From the NCBI GenBank assembly GCA_024692105.1, contig JAILMZ010000018.1, positions 1-23,431 on the forward strand: a stretch of DNA of 23,431 nt, read 5' to 3'. Source of the DNA: Saccharofermentans sp. GTDB taxonomy: Bacteria; Bacillota_A; Clostridia; Saccharofermentanales; Saccharofermentanaceae. A model generated the notes under the pieces. It saw only the letters and a list, made by a program, of their open reading frames with translations, had not been told where the DNA came from and searched no databases. The position numbers and the translations under genes were made by a program. Shown here one piece after another: positions 7,860-15,546 of the stretch (positions are counted from its first letter, which is position 1; each line of letters opens with the position of its first letter).

Positions 7860-7875
7860 CCACTATATATTGTGG
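7860..7875. promoter_or_regulatory. NrdR box 1 (overlaps the -10 of the nrdG-nrdD promoter)
   Basis: CCACTATATATTGTGG is a near-perfect palindrome matching the NrdR operator consensus. NrdR is the ATP/dATP-sensing repressor of ribonucleotide reductase genes. The box covers the predicted -10 element, so binding would block transcription. Confidence 0.85.
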
Positions 7876-7893
7876 GTTGTAATAATATTGTAA
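7864..7893 (-). promoter_or_regulatory. Promoter of nrdG-nrdD
   Basis: On the minus strand: -35 TTACAA (7888-7893), 18 bp spacer, -10 TATATA (7864-7869). The -10 lies inside NrdR box 1. The start at 7759 leaves a leader of about 95 bases that contains NrdR box 2. Confidence 0.55.
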
Positions 7894-7912
7894 TAGTTCA
7901 AGAAAAAGTGAG

Positions 7913-7938
7913 AAAAAGCCCGCCGTTGAGCGGACTTT
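7913..7938 (-). terminator. Intrinsic terminator of the nucleosidase / SPL-like / SDR operon
   Basis: A 7-9 bp stem (AGTCCGC pairing with GCGGGCT, one G-U) with a six-base loop. On the minus strand it is followed by TTTTTCTCACTTTTTC. It lies 28 bases past the dehydrogenase stop codon and separates this operon from the nrdG promoter. Confidence 0.7.
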
Positions 7939-7965
7939 CCGATTTTTCGCCTGTCACGGGCAGTT

Positions 7966-8652
7966 TTATTTTTTACTGATCCGGTTATATTGGGGCCTGA
8001 CTTCGACCTCCGTCACGGCAGTGCCTTCCCTCATCACGAGCACGTCCTTTACACAATCCGCGACATCTTCAGGAAGCAGGTAGCAGCCGTTATCTTCCGA
8101 CGGCTCGAAATCGGCATTCCTGTACAGCTTTGTCCCCGCCGTAAGATCGGGACATACCGTGACGACCCTTACGCCGTGTTTCCTGACCTCTTCAAAAAGG
8201 CTCCTGCCGTAACTTCTCAGTCCCGCCTTGAACGCACCGTAGCACGCACCGTGCGTGTTGATCCTGGTGGATGTGACGGAAGCTATGTTGATGACCGTTC
8301 CTTTCGAGTCCTTAAGCTTGGGAAGAAGTGCAGCCGTAAGGATCATCGGAGCCTCCAGGTCTGTCCTGCACATCTCCTTGATCTGGTCGGGTGTCATGAA
8401 CTCTGCCAGACCGTAATAAGCACAGCCTGCGGAATTAACCAGCAGATCGCATTCTTTTATTCCCGATACTTTGGACAGGAGAATGTCCGTGTCTCTTATA
8501 TCCATTGATATGCGCTCTTCGAAGAAAGATACATCCCCCTCAAACACCCTGCCGATGCCGTATACTTTATATCCGTTCCCTGCAAGCATCTTCGATATCG
8601 CGTAACCTATTCCGGATGATGCTCCGGTAACTATCGCAGTCTTCAGTTCCAT
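7966..8652 (-). CDS. Short-chain dehydrogenase/reductase (SDR)
   Basis: 228 aa from the ATG at 8652; the longer frame starts at a GTG deep inside the upstream gene. It is a classical cytoplasmic SDR: nucleotide-binding TGASSGIG (residues 9-16), NSAG (73-76), catalytic Ser125, Tyr138 and Lys142 in a YGAFK motif with the correct 13-residue Ser-Tyr spacing. Such enzymes oxidise or reduce alcohol/ketone groups with NAD(P). The substrate cannot be told from sequence; the cofactor loop after strand 2 (GIGRVFEGD) gives no clear NAD/NADP preference. It overlaps the SPL-like gene by 10 bases, so it is the last gene of a coupled operon. Confidence 0.9.
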   Translation of the reverse strand: MELKTAIVTGASSGIGYAISKMLAGNGYKVYGIGRVFEGDVSFFEERISMDIRDTDILLSKVSGIKECDLLVNSAGCAYYGLAEFMTPDQIKEMCRTDLEAPMILTAALLPKLKDSKGTVINIASVTSTRINTHGACYGAFKAGLRSYGRSLFEEVRKHGVRVVTVCPDLTAGTKLYRNADFEPSEDNGCYLLPEDVADCVKDVLVMREGTAVTEVEVRPQYNRISKK

Positions 8653-9617
8653 TTGAATATCTTCTCCCTTCCTATGTGTATCTCGAGCAGGCCGCACATG
8701 AACTCCTGCATCTCCCTGTCGTCTTCTTCCGTATATTGTGCCACGCCGTTCTTTATCACATAAGGGTACCAGGCTATCTCATTTTCCGGCAGGCGCTTAC
8801 GCATCGAGTTCAGGTAATCTCCCGATATCCTGAATGTGCCGACGCTCACGTCGGTCACAAGGTTAAGGTCTATCTTCTCCGTCACTTCTTCCAGAAACCC
8901 CGCATACACTTCGCGCCAGCCGGGAACTTTGATCATGGGGTCAAAACAGAGCCTTACCCTGCACCCGGAATCGATCGCTTTGGCAGCGGACCTGATCCTG
9001 TCTGCCGTGCGCGGCGCGCCGGTCTCATATCTTGATGCCACTTCATCCGGCGATATCGTAGACGCATAGATGACATTGGGTATGTTCCGAAGCGATGGAG
9101 GCGCAGCTTTGGTGCGGAGTTCAACAAGCAGGTCCTCTTTTTCTTCTGCCAGGTCGCACCATCTGTCCGCAAGACCTGTCAGAGAGTTAAGCGCGATGAG
9201 GTCGGTATCGTAAGATGCGCACACGTACATCGGACCCTGCTCAAGATATCCTTCAACGTCCTTCCTGTAGTCTTCGAAATTCACGAACACGACTATATAA
9301 GAGGAAGGATACATGCCTTTGAGATAGCAGTACTGACAGTCGAAGGGACAATTCATGATCGAGCTGGAATAATAGAAATTCCTCTGTCCGAAAGACTGGC
9401 AGACGGGAGCGCCCTTAAACACCCGTGCACCGCTCCTCACCGCGAGAATGAGAGCGGGGTTCTTCCTCTGGAAATTCATGTCCTGCCTCGGCCTGTCAAA
9501 GATATCCTTGTAGTGTTCGATATCGATGATCCTGCTCCCTTGAGATCCTTCGAGGATCTTCTTAGTCAGCGGGTATCCGTATGCCGATCGCTCAACGTAG
9601 ATATGCGTATATCTCAT
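8643..9617 (-). CDS. Spore photoproduct lyase (SPL)-like radical SAM protein
   Basis: 324 aa from the ATG at 9617 (AAAGGAG about 8 bases upstream; the codon before it is TTG). Radical SAM cluster C90-x3-C94-x2-C97 in NCPFDCQYCYLKG, typical of SplB-like proteins. Cys133 in YVCASYDTD sits where SplB has its H-atom-donor cysteine before TSD, and STISPDEVASRYETGAP matches the SPL SxNP-x-E-RYExGxP region. SplB repairs the thymine dimer formed in spore DNA by UV. Many relatives in Clostridia have no proven role, so a different substrate is possible. The start overlaps the end of the nucleosidase-like gene by 26 bases and its end overlaps the SDR gene by 10. Confidence 0.85.
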   Translation of the reverse strand: MRYTHIYVERSAYGYPLTKKILEGSQGSRIIDIEHYKDIFDRPRQDMNFQRKNPALILAVRSGARVFKGAPVCQSFGQRNFYYSSSIMNCPFDCQYCYLKGMYPSSYIVVFVNFEDYRKDVEGYLEQGPMYVCASYDTDLIALNSLTGLADRWCDLAEEKEDLLVELRTKAAPPSLRNIPNVIYASTISPDEVASRYETGAPRTADRIRSAAKAIDSGCRVRLCFDPMIKVPGWREVYAGFLEEVTEKIDLNLVTDVSVGTFRISGDYLNSMRKRLPENEIAWYPYVIKNGVAQYTEEDDREMQEFMCGLLEIHIGREKIFKWN

Positions 9618-10317
9618 CAAGGATCTCCTTTCCCGCCTTCTTGTCCCTGACCGGAATGCGGCCCGAACCGCGCATGTCTTGCAGCAGCTCTTCCAGCTCG
9701 TTCCTGCGTCCTGTTATAACGCAGTAGTGCCAAAGGGATGCAAGTTCGTTTCGCATGTATTGCGAGAGTCTTAATTCATCTGCAAGTCCTTCCGGATACG
9801 ATTCGTATTCCGGTATTGCCGGATCGTCAGCAAGCTTTCCTGCCGCTTCTTCTATCTCAGGCAGATGCTTTCTGATAAGAGCGGTTATATCGTTTGCGGA
9901 AGGGATCTTGCTGCCGTCATCCGAGACCGCCTTGAGCACGCAGCTGTTCGAAGGCGGTATCACCTTAAGTGCCCATTCGCAGATGCGGGCAGCTTCCATA
10001 TCGTAGATGTATCCGGCTTCCGTTCCGGTCACGACCGTACTTGCGGTTACGAGTTTCATTTCGGGAAGATCTGCAGCAGAACTCATGTCGGGGTAGAAAC
10101 GTTTGCCCGTGTCAGCGTTTTCGATGCTGCTTGCAAGATACAGGCCGCCGGCCTTCCCCGCGCAGCAGCCTATGTTGAGGACGCGGTCCGTCTTTTGCAA
10201 AGATATCTGCCCAAGCTTATCCTTGCACCTTTCCCCGACACCCGTAACGATGATCTGTCCCGGCAGGCCGGTAAGCGCGGCCGCTTCACATTTGAGCGCT
10301 GTCAGGACATATAGCAT
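9592..10317 (-). CDS. MTA/SAH-nucleosidase-like (nucleoside phosphorylase superfamily) protein
   Basis: 241 aa from the ATG at 10317, with AAGGAG nine bases upstream; a longer TTG-started frame lacks a site. Superfamily active-site features are present: ALKCEAAAL with a Glu near residue 11, YDMEAAR (Met107-Glu108, ribose binding) and KAVSDDG with the catalytic Asp (133/134). It has an extra helical C-terminal tail of about 70 aa (from about 170) absent from standard MTA/SAH nucleosidase. These enzymes split the base from 5'-methylthioadenosine, S-adenosylhomocysteine or 5'-deoxyadenosine. Being first in an operon with a radical SAM enzyme fits removal of 5'-deoxyadenosine, which is inference. 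HpnG-like nucleosidases are an alternative. Confidence 0.75.
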   Translation of the reverse strand: MLYVLTALKCEAAALTGLPGQIIVTGVGERCKDKLGQISLQKTDRVLNIGCCAGKAGGLYLASSIENADTGKRFYPDMSSAADLPEMKLVTASTVVTGTEAGYIYDMEAARICEWALKVIPPSNSCVLKAVSDDGSKIPSANDITALIRKHLPEIEEAAGKLADDPAIPEYESYPEGLADELRLSQYMRNELASLWHYCVITGRRNELEELLQDMRGSGRIPVRDKKAGKEILDEIYAYLR

Positions 10318-10334
10318 CGGGGGAACTCCTTTTT

Positions 10335-10363
10335 TAGACAATTATATTATAAAGTGTTAATAT
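10335..10363 (+). promoter_or_regulatory. Promoter of trpS
   Basis: -35 TAGACA (10335-10340), 17 bp spacer, -10 TAATAT (10358-10363). The ATG follows about 20 bases after the expected transcription start, with GGGAGG in between. No T-box leader fits in this space. The divergent nucleosidase promoter must share the same 72 bp, where TATAAT occurs on the minus strand. Confidence 0.55.
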
Positions 10364-10389
10364 TAGTCGTTGTTTATAGGGAGGACTAC

Positions 10390-11379
10390 ATGGACAGATT
10401 ACTTACGGGACTTCAGCCCAGCGGCGCACTTACGATCGGAAACTATGCAGGCGGCATCAGCCAGATAGTTAATTACCAGAAGGACTATGAGACATTCCTC
10501 TTCGTCCCCGACATGCATGCCATCACCGTACCTCAGGATCCTGAGGCGCTCCACAGGAACATTATCAATGCCATCGCAATGTACATCGCATGCGGTGTCG
10601 ATCCTGATCTCGAGAACATGCACATCTACATCCAGTCCGAGAATCTGTACCACGCAAACCTGTCCTGGATCTTCGAGTGCCACACTCCTCACGGAGACCT
10701 CACTCGTATGCACCAGTTCAAGGCAAAGTCCGCACTCCACGAGACATTCACGGAAGGTCTCGTTACATACCCCGACCTTATGGCGGCAGACATCCTTCTC
10801 TACGACGCGAAATACGTTCCCACGGGAATCGACCAGAAGCAGCACGTAGAGCTCGCAAGGAATCTCGCCATCCGTTTCAACAACAGATACGGCGAACTGT
10901 TCCGCGTACCCGAGCCGATGATCCCTACCATCGGTGCGAAGATCAGAGACCTGCAAAATCCCGAGCAGAAGATGAGCAAGTCCACGACTAACCCGAAGGC
11001 TTCCGTCTTCCTTTCAGATACAGAGAAGCAGATCCGCAAGAAGATCATGTCAGCAGTAACTGACTCTGACGGCATCATCAAGTTCGACGAAGAGAATAAG
11101 CCCGGCGTATCCAATCTCCTTACCATCTATTCCGTATTCAGCGGATGCACCATTGAAGATGCTGTTGCCAAGTTCGAAGGCGGCGGTTACGGCGACCTCA
11201 AGAAGGGCGTTGCAGACGCAGTCGTCGAGAAGCTCATGCCCGTACAGGAAGAGTACAACAAGGTCATCGAGAGCGGCAGGATCGACGAGATCCTCGACGA
11301 AGGAAGAGAGTTCTCGAACAAGATCGCAGCAGAAAAATACGAGCAGGTCAGAAAGGCTGTCGGTTTCGGCAGGATCTGA
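10390..11379 (+). CDS. trpS: Tryptophanyl-tRNA synthetase
   Basis: 329 aa from the ATG at 10390 (GGGAGG six bases upstream; an upstream in-frame GTG has no site). Class I synthetase joining tryptophan to its tRNA in the cytoplasm. It opens with LLTGLQPSGALTIGN, where TIGN (15-18) is the HIGH signature, and has KMSKS (194-198) in EQKMSKSTTNPKA. The length is usual for bacterial TrpS. It is the only plus-strand gene and is convergent with GH10, with only seven bases between the stop codons. Confidence 0.98.
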   Translation: MDRLLTGLQPSGALTIGNYAGGISQIVNYQKDYETFLFVPDMHAITVPQDPEALHRNIINAIAMYIACGVDPDLENMHIYIQSENLYHANLSWIFECHTPHGDLTRMHQFKAKSALHETFTEGLVTYPDLMAADILLYDAKYVPTGIDQKQHVELARNLAIRFNNRYGELFRVPEPMIPTIGAKIRDLQNPEQKMSKSTTNPKASVFLSDTEKQIRKKIMSAVTDSDGIIKFDEENKPGVSNLLTIYSVFSGCTIEDAVAKFEGGGYGDLKKGVADAVVEKLMPVQEEYNKVIESGRIDEILDEGREFSNKIAAEKYEQVRKAVGFGRI

Positions 11380-11386
11380 TCCCCTG

Positions 11387-12601
11387 TTACAATTCGAATT
11401 CGTCCATACCGGCGCCGATCTTTGTATCGGCGTCTGTTGTTTTTACTTTGTATGTTCCCTTGAATCCCGTTATCTCCGCGATGCCGTCTTCGTTTGTAAC
11501 CACTTCGGCTTCCGTGTGCCACCTGTTAAAGATGAGATCGTGCAGGAGATGGTACGAAGGTTTCTCGCTGTTATCAAGTCTAAGAAATCCGCTCGGTGCG
11601 TTAAGCCATGCGCCGTCCGTAAAATCCCATGTGGTGATCGCCTGTACATTCGGATCTTCAAACAGCAGGGTGTACATCTCTTCCATCTGCTCCGCCTGAC
11701 GTTTCTCGCCTGCAGGTGTGGAAGGCCACTCGTCCGTCGTGACCACAAAATCGTTAAGATCATCAAGTTCCGCCGGAACAAGATAGTCACCTGACGTGAG
11801 TGTGTTTTCCGTAAAGTGAATCGGAAGACCGAACCTGCCAAACCTTTCCAGCACATCCAGGATCTTCTCTTTGCCCCAGTATCCCTGGTGCTGGTGCGAC
11901 TGGATGCCGATGGCGGTTATGGGCACGCCCGCATCGAGGCAACGCTCTATGAGCTCTTCGTACTTCGGGGACGTGTTGAAATCGTTGAGCAGTAACTCCG
12001 CTTCGGGATTGGCAGATCTCGCCGCATCGAAAACGGTCTTTACCAGAGGGACCTGACCGTACTCGTTGCACACTCTCGTTACTGCATTATCGTATTTGTC
12101 GAAGACGGGCATGATGACGACTTCGTTGATGACATCCCACATGTCTATGATGCCTTTGAAGCCTCCGACCTCTCTGCCTATGCGTCCCGTGAGTTTATCA
12201 AGTATCGTCTCATTGTCGTACTTCATGAGCCAGTCGGCGCATACCGTATGCCAGACGAGCGGATGTCCCTTTACCGTGACGCCGCGCTCTGTAAGATACT
12301 TTGCTGCCTGCATTCTGCTCTCAGTCTGAGGGCAGCCTTCTTCGGGTTCAAATGTTCCGAGATAGAACGGCAGCGTGGCATAGTTGAACACCTTTACCCA
12401 CTTGTCCATCCTGTCCTTGTAGAAGGCCTTCTTCTCTTCGTCTTCAGCCTGGAAATAATCGACAAAATCAAAACCGCCGCAGCCGAACAGGAATTTATGG
12501 CTTGTCTGTTCGATCTTAAGGCACCTGCCCGCAAGAGGTCTTTCTTCGTCATCGGTAAATCTTATTAACTTAGTGGTCTTTCTGTGATCAAGATCTGCCA
12601 T
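11387..12601 (-). CDS. Glycoside hydrolase family 10 endo-beta-1,4-xylanase, probably cytoplasmic
   Basis: 404 aa; ATG with GCAGGAGG seven bases upstream. GH10 motifs are complete: GHPLVWH (112-118), acid/base Glu160 in WDVINE, SHQHQGYW (235-242), nucleophile Glu265 in IHFTEN, and TTWDFTDGAWL (323-333) near the barrel end. A short C-terminal appendix (about 365-404, EDGIAEITGFKGTYKV) is the small beta extension found in several GH10 enzymes. There is no signal peptide or lipobox, so it probably cleaves imported xylo-oligosaccharides. It is last in an operon with an alpha/beta hydrolase (30 bases upstream) and a lipoprotein. Confidence 0.93.
   Translation of the reverse strand: MADLDHRKTTKLIRFTDDEERPLAGRCLKIEQTSHKFLFGCGGFDFVDYFQAEDEEKKAFYKDRMDKWVKVFNYATLPFYLGTFEPEEGCPQTESRMQAAKYLTERGVTVKGHPLVWHTVCADWLMKYDNETILDKLTGRIGREVGGFKGIIDMWDVINEVVIMPVFDKYDNAVTRVCNEYGQVPLVKTVFDAARSANPEAELLLNDFNTSPKYEELIERCLDAGVPITAIGIQSHQHQGYWGKEKILDVLERFGRFGLPIHFTENTLTSGDYLVPAELDDLNDFVVTTDEWPSTPAGEKRQAEQMEEMYTLLFEDPNVQAITTWDFTDGAWLNAPSGFLRLDNSEKPSYHLLHDLIFNRWHTEAEVVTNEDGIAEITGFKGTYKVKTTDADTKIGAGMDEFEL
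11413..11444 (+). terminator. Likely trpS terminator lying inside the 3' end of the GH10 gene
   Basis: CGCCGAT / ATCGGCG arms (11413-11419 and 11426-11432) with a CTTTGT loop, then TCTGTTGTTTTT on the plus strand. The hairpin is 34 bases past the trpS stop codon and is embedded in codons of the opposite gene. Confidence 0.5.
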
Positions 12602-12631
12602 GAATTGCCTCCTGCGCTCAGGCCGTAATAA

Positions 12632-13456
12632 TCAAAAACCTTTCTCTGCCAGTTCCTTTGCAAGCAAGGAATAGAAATCCGTAATGTCGCTTATCCTGAA
12701 CATCGACTCCGTTGCAACATTCTTTGACAGAGGCATATGCTTGAGATCTATCTCATCCCAATGGGACACACCCCTCCTGGTCGTACTTCTCACTATACCA
12801 CGGAAGTTGCCCCACTGTGCGGAGGCAGGCGTTACCAGGCCGTCACTCTCGCCTTCGATGCGTTTGATGAAATTCCTGGGTATCGACAGCAGATAGTTCC
12901 CCTTTGCATGGTCCGCCACGAAAGCAAAGCTCTGGCAGTAAACGCCTTTTGGCAGGGGATTTTCTTCATTGAATCTCGCGGCAGCTTCAGTCGTAAAATC
13001 GGTCATTATGTGATAGAAGTCCGGCTGGCTGTCTCCGTATATCCTCATCCATATGTTGGATGTAAAACTGACCAGGCGTACGAACCAGCGTCTCATCTGA
13101 AAGACGCGGTCCAAGGCCTTCGAGCCGTGGTGCGGTGTTCCTATGGTCGTGATGGATGCAACGCAGTCCTCGAGATGGTATTTCGAGACACAGCGCCTTA
13201 TGTCGACGCCGCCTTTGGAATGTGCTATGACATTGATCTTGGAAGCACCGCTGTCCTCTAGGATCTCCTTGATCCTGCCCGCGAGGAAATCAGCGTTGTG
13301 TTCGATAACGGCATTGCAGTCCTGACCGCTGAAATAGATCCTGCAGCCGGACTGTTCCAATGCCTTGGAGATCCTGCCCCAATATTTAAGCCATCTGTCA
13401 TCTCTCCTGCTCATGCCGTGAACGAGCATGACAGGATATTTGAGTTGCCTTGTCAC
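12632..13456 (-). CDS. Alpha/beta hydrolase of the triacylglycerol lipase type
   Basis: 274 aa. The N-terminal PVMLVHGM is the oxyanion strand; the nucleophile is Ser80 in AHSKGG (the first glycine of GxSxG is Ala); GTPHHGS (106-112) is typical of bacterial lipases. Asp205 in ESDGLVTP and His232 or His240 would complete the triad. There is no signal peptide, so it is probably intracellular. The start is GTG, seven bases after the stop of the upstream lipoprotein gene, with only a weak ribosome site, so translation probably depends on coupling. The natural substrate (lipid, acetylated sugar or other ester) cannot be told; the xylanase next door makes an esterase on plant-derived esters conceivable. 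Confidence 0.82.
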   Translation of the reverse strand: MTRQLKYPVMLVHGMSRRDDRWLKYWGRISKALEQSGCRIYFSGQDCNAVIEHNADFLAGRIKEILEDSGASKINVIAHSKGGVDIRRCVSKYHLEDCVASITTIGTPHHGSKALDRVFQMRRWFVRLVSFTSNIWMRIYGDSQPDFYHIMTDFTTEAAARFNEENPLPKGVYCQSFAFVADHAKGNYLLSIPRNFIKRIEGESDGLVTPASAQWGNFRGIVRSTTRRGVSHWDEIDLKHMPLSKNVATESMFRISDITDFYSLLAKELAEKGF

Positions 13457-13463
13457 GTTGTGA

Positions 13464-14561
13464 TCAGCCTGCGGCTACAGGCTCGAAAACGAGTTCGATA
13501 TTTCCGGAACCGAAAAGGTCTTCGTCTACTTCAACGTCGAAAATGATGTTTCCGTTCTCTATCGTTCCGACGGAGCCGGTATCGTAGCCGTCAACATTAA
13601 ATGTTATCGTATCGCCTTCGACAGTGTAGGTACCGTATCCCTCTGCAGACTCAAGCGAAGTGTCATCAGCTGCGATTGCTTCTTCGATCTGGTCACCGAG
13701 ATCGGCCTTCATTGCATCGTAACTGTCATAGCCGAGCAGCGAAGCATAGTCTTCCAGTTCGTCGACTGAAGTAGCTCCGAATGCAGTCATGAACATGATA
13801 TCCAGATTGTCGTTGATGTAAACCTTAAGGGATTCTACCAGGGAATCGGTATCAAGAGCGATATAGCATGTGCCGTCGTCATAGATCGAGAGTGTCCAGG
13901 TTGATATAACACTGCCTTCCATCTCCATGTCAACACCGAGAGAACCTGTAAGGCTGTCTTCGAGGATGCTCGTCATGTCATATACAGCGACATAATCACC
14001 TGTAATGTCGCAGACGGGAAGCGAGTATGATAAGTAATCAAAGATCGCGCCGAAATCATCGCTCTTAAGATTGGTTACTATCCACTCATCGTCGTCCTTC
14101 TCGAACTTGATGGTAAACTCGTACTCCTTTGTATCGAGGTCTTCAATGGCATCCACGATATCGTCTATGTCTTCATAATCTCCGTCATCCAGGTCCTCGA
14201 AGTCTGCCATGGAAAAAGTAATGTCGCATGTAGCCTTCTTGCCGTCGATCTTAACGGAACCGGAGTCGATCTCATATGTCATGGTATCTTTCATGGCATC
14301 GGCATATTTCTGGAAATCATCCGTGCGGAGATCCATGTCCAGGATGAGTTCCAGTGCCTCGGCAACCTCGCCGTCATCCTCTTCGTTTGAACACTTGAGG
14401 ATCTTGCCGGCATCCGCAGATACGACTGCATCACCGAAATTCTCGGCAGCCTCGATAACTGCCTTCTGGCCAAAGATCATATCACAGGAAGCAAGTGATG
14501 TGAGCATTGCTGCCGCTACGGTAACTGCTCCTGCCTTTTTTGCAATACTTGAGATTCTCAT
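13464..14561 (-). CDS. Acidic lipoprotein of unknown function
   Basis: 365 aa from the ATG at 14561 (GGAGGGG seven bases upstream; a longer GTG start would overlap that site). The signal peptide ends in the lipobox L-A-S-C with Cys26 lipidated, so it is anchored on the outer face of the membrane. The mature part is strongly acidic (EDDGE, DLDDGDYEDIDD). It contains a cystatin-like-looking half (about 30-170, ending in KFEKDDDEWIVTN) and a second half with repeated beta-strand patterns (YGTYTVEGDTITF, GTIENGNIIFDVEV) found in clostridial lipoproteins. No family is recognised with confidence. It is first of three genes with the hydrolase and GH10. Confidence 0.8.
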   Translation of the reverse strand: MRISSIAKKAGAVTVAAAMLTSLASCDMIFGQKAVIEAAENFGDAVVSADAGKILKCSNEEDDGEVAEALELILDMDLRTDDFQKYADAMKDTMTYEIDSGSVKIDGKKATCDITFSMADFEDLDDGDYEDIDDIVDAIEDLDTKEYEFTIKFEKDDDEWIVTNLKSDDFGAIFDYLSYSLPVCDITGDYVAVYDMTSILEDSLTGSLGVDMEMEGSVISTWTLSIYDDGTCYIALDTDSLVESLKVYINDNLDIMFMTAFGATSVDELEDYASLLGYDSYDAMKADLGDQIEEAIAADDTSLESAEGYGTYTVEGDTITFNVDGYDTGSVGTIENGNIIFDVEVDEDLFGSGNIELVFEPVAAG

Positions 14562-14590
14562 ATATTTCCCCTCCACTATTGAATATTGTA

Positions 14591-14619
14591 ATTATACTAA
14601 TACGTCACATGTTATTCCA
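14591..14619 (-). promoter_or_regulatory. Candidate promoter of the lipoprotein / hydrolase / GH10 operon
   Basis: On the minus strand: -35 TGGAAT (14614-14619), 17 bp spacer, perfect -10 TATAAT (14591-14596). The start codon is about 30 bases downstream. The -35 is poor. No convincing terminator for corA lies in the same gap, so read-through from corA is possible. Confidence 0.5.
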
Positions 14620-14628
14620 CACGCGTAC

Positions 14629-15546
14629 TTACAGCCACTTCTTGATCTTGAAGAAAATAAGGCATCCTGCAAAGATCAGGACACTGAGTCCTATAACGAT
14701 CGGATATGCGATCGGTGACTGAAGTTCGGGCATGTAAACGAAGTTCATGCCGTACCATCCGGTGATGAGCGTAAGCGGCATGAAGATACTCGTAATTACC
14801 GTAAGGATCGTCATTATGCGGTTCTGCTTCAGATCCATCTGTGCCTGATAGAGGTCTCTGATCTGCGCGGTATAATCCGACAGCGATGAAGTCATGTCGT
14901 GCAGTGTCTGCACTCTCTGTCCGACGAGGTGGAAATATCTCTCGTTGTCATCGTTGAAGAATTCATTCTCGTCTTCTTCGAGTTCCTGGCTCATGTCGAG
15001 GAGCTGCGCATAATGGATCCTGAGTTCTCGAAGTTCGCTCCTTATATCGCTGAGCTCCCTTAAGGAGTCTTCGCCCTCGCCCTTTAAGACCTCCTGCTCT
15101 ATCGCATCAAGCCTCTCGTCGAACTTCTCAAGGATCTGGTAATCCCTGTGGATGATGCTTTCGAGGAAGTCATAGAGGAATCTCTCGAGGCAGGGGTTGA
15201 TGTATTTTTTTGTCTTGGCGATCTTCTCGATTATCTTCGGGGCAAAACCTTCGTCATCGATAAAGACCACGCCCTTCTCATCGAGTGCAAATGCAAATTT
15301 GTGGGCAGGTCCGAAGATGTTCTTCCTGCTCGGTATCGAGAATGTTCCCGTCATGGAATCGATGTTCACGTCGATATGCGTGCTGGATATCTCTTCAGTG
15401 TTGATATCCCACTCTATTCCCATGTCGAACTTCCTGTTGGAGTTGGCCCACTCCTCGGATCCGATCACGGCAATATACTTGAAGTCGATGTTCTCGAACG
15501 TCGTCGGTTCGAACTTTTCTATTCTCTCGCCTATCTTGTAATACAT
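14629..15546 (-). CDS. corA: CorA-family magnesium/divalent cation channel
   Basis: 305 aa. Long cytoplasmic N-terminal funnel with charged helices (about 130-235), two C-terminal transmembrane segments (about 243-262 and 278-300), and the signature GMN (266-268) in WYGMNFVYMPEL between them. CorA pentamers let Mg2+ into the cell. The C-terminal KIKKW is the usual basic ring. The ATG follows directly after the stop of the alkD-like gene (TAAATG), so it is translated as the last gene of the five-gene operon. Confidence 0.95.
   Translation of the reverse strand: MYYKIGERIEKFEPTTFENIDFKYIAVIGSEEWANSNRKFDMGIEWDINTEEISSTHIDVNIDSMTGTFSIPSRKNIFGPAHKFAFALDEKGVVFIDDEGFAPKIIEKIAKTKKYINPCLERFLYDFLESIIHRDYQILEKFDERLDAIEQEVLKGEGEDSLRELSDIRSELRELRIHYAQLLDMSQELEEDENEFFNDDNERYFHLVGQRVQTLHDMTSSLSDYTAQIRDLYQAQMDLKQNRIMTILTVITSIFMPLTLITGWYGMNFVYMPELQSPIAYPIVIGLSVLIFAGCLIFFKIKKWL

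Noticed and set aside
10318..10389. T-box or other riboswitch leader before trpS
   Set aside because: Only 72 bases separate the divergent genes and the expected leader is about 20 bases, too short for a T-box. No T-box sequence was seen.
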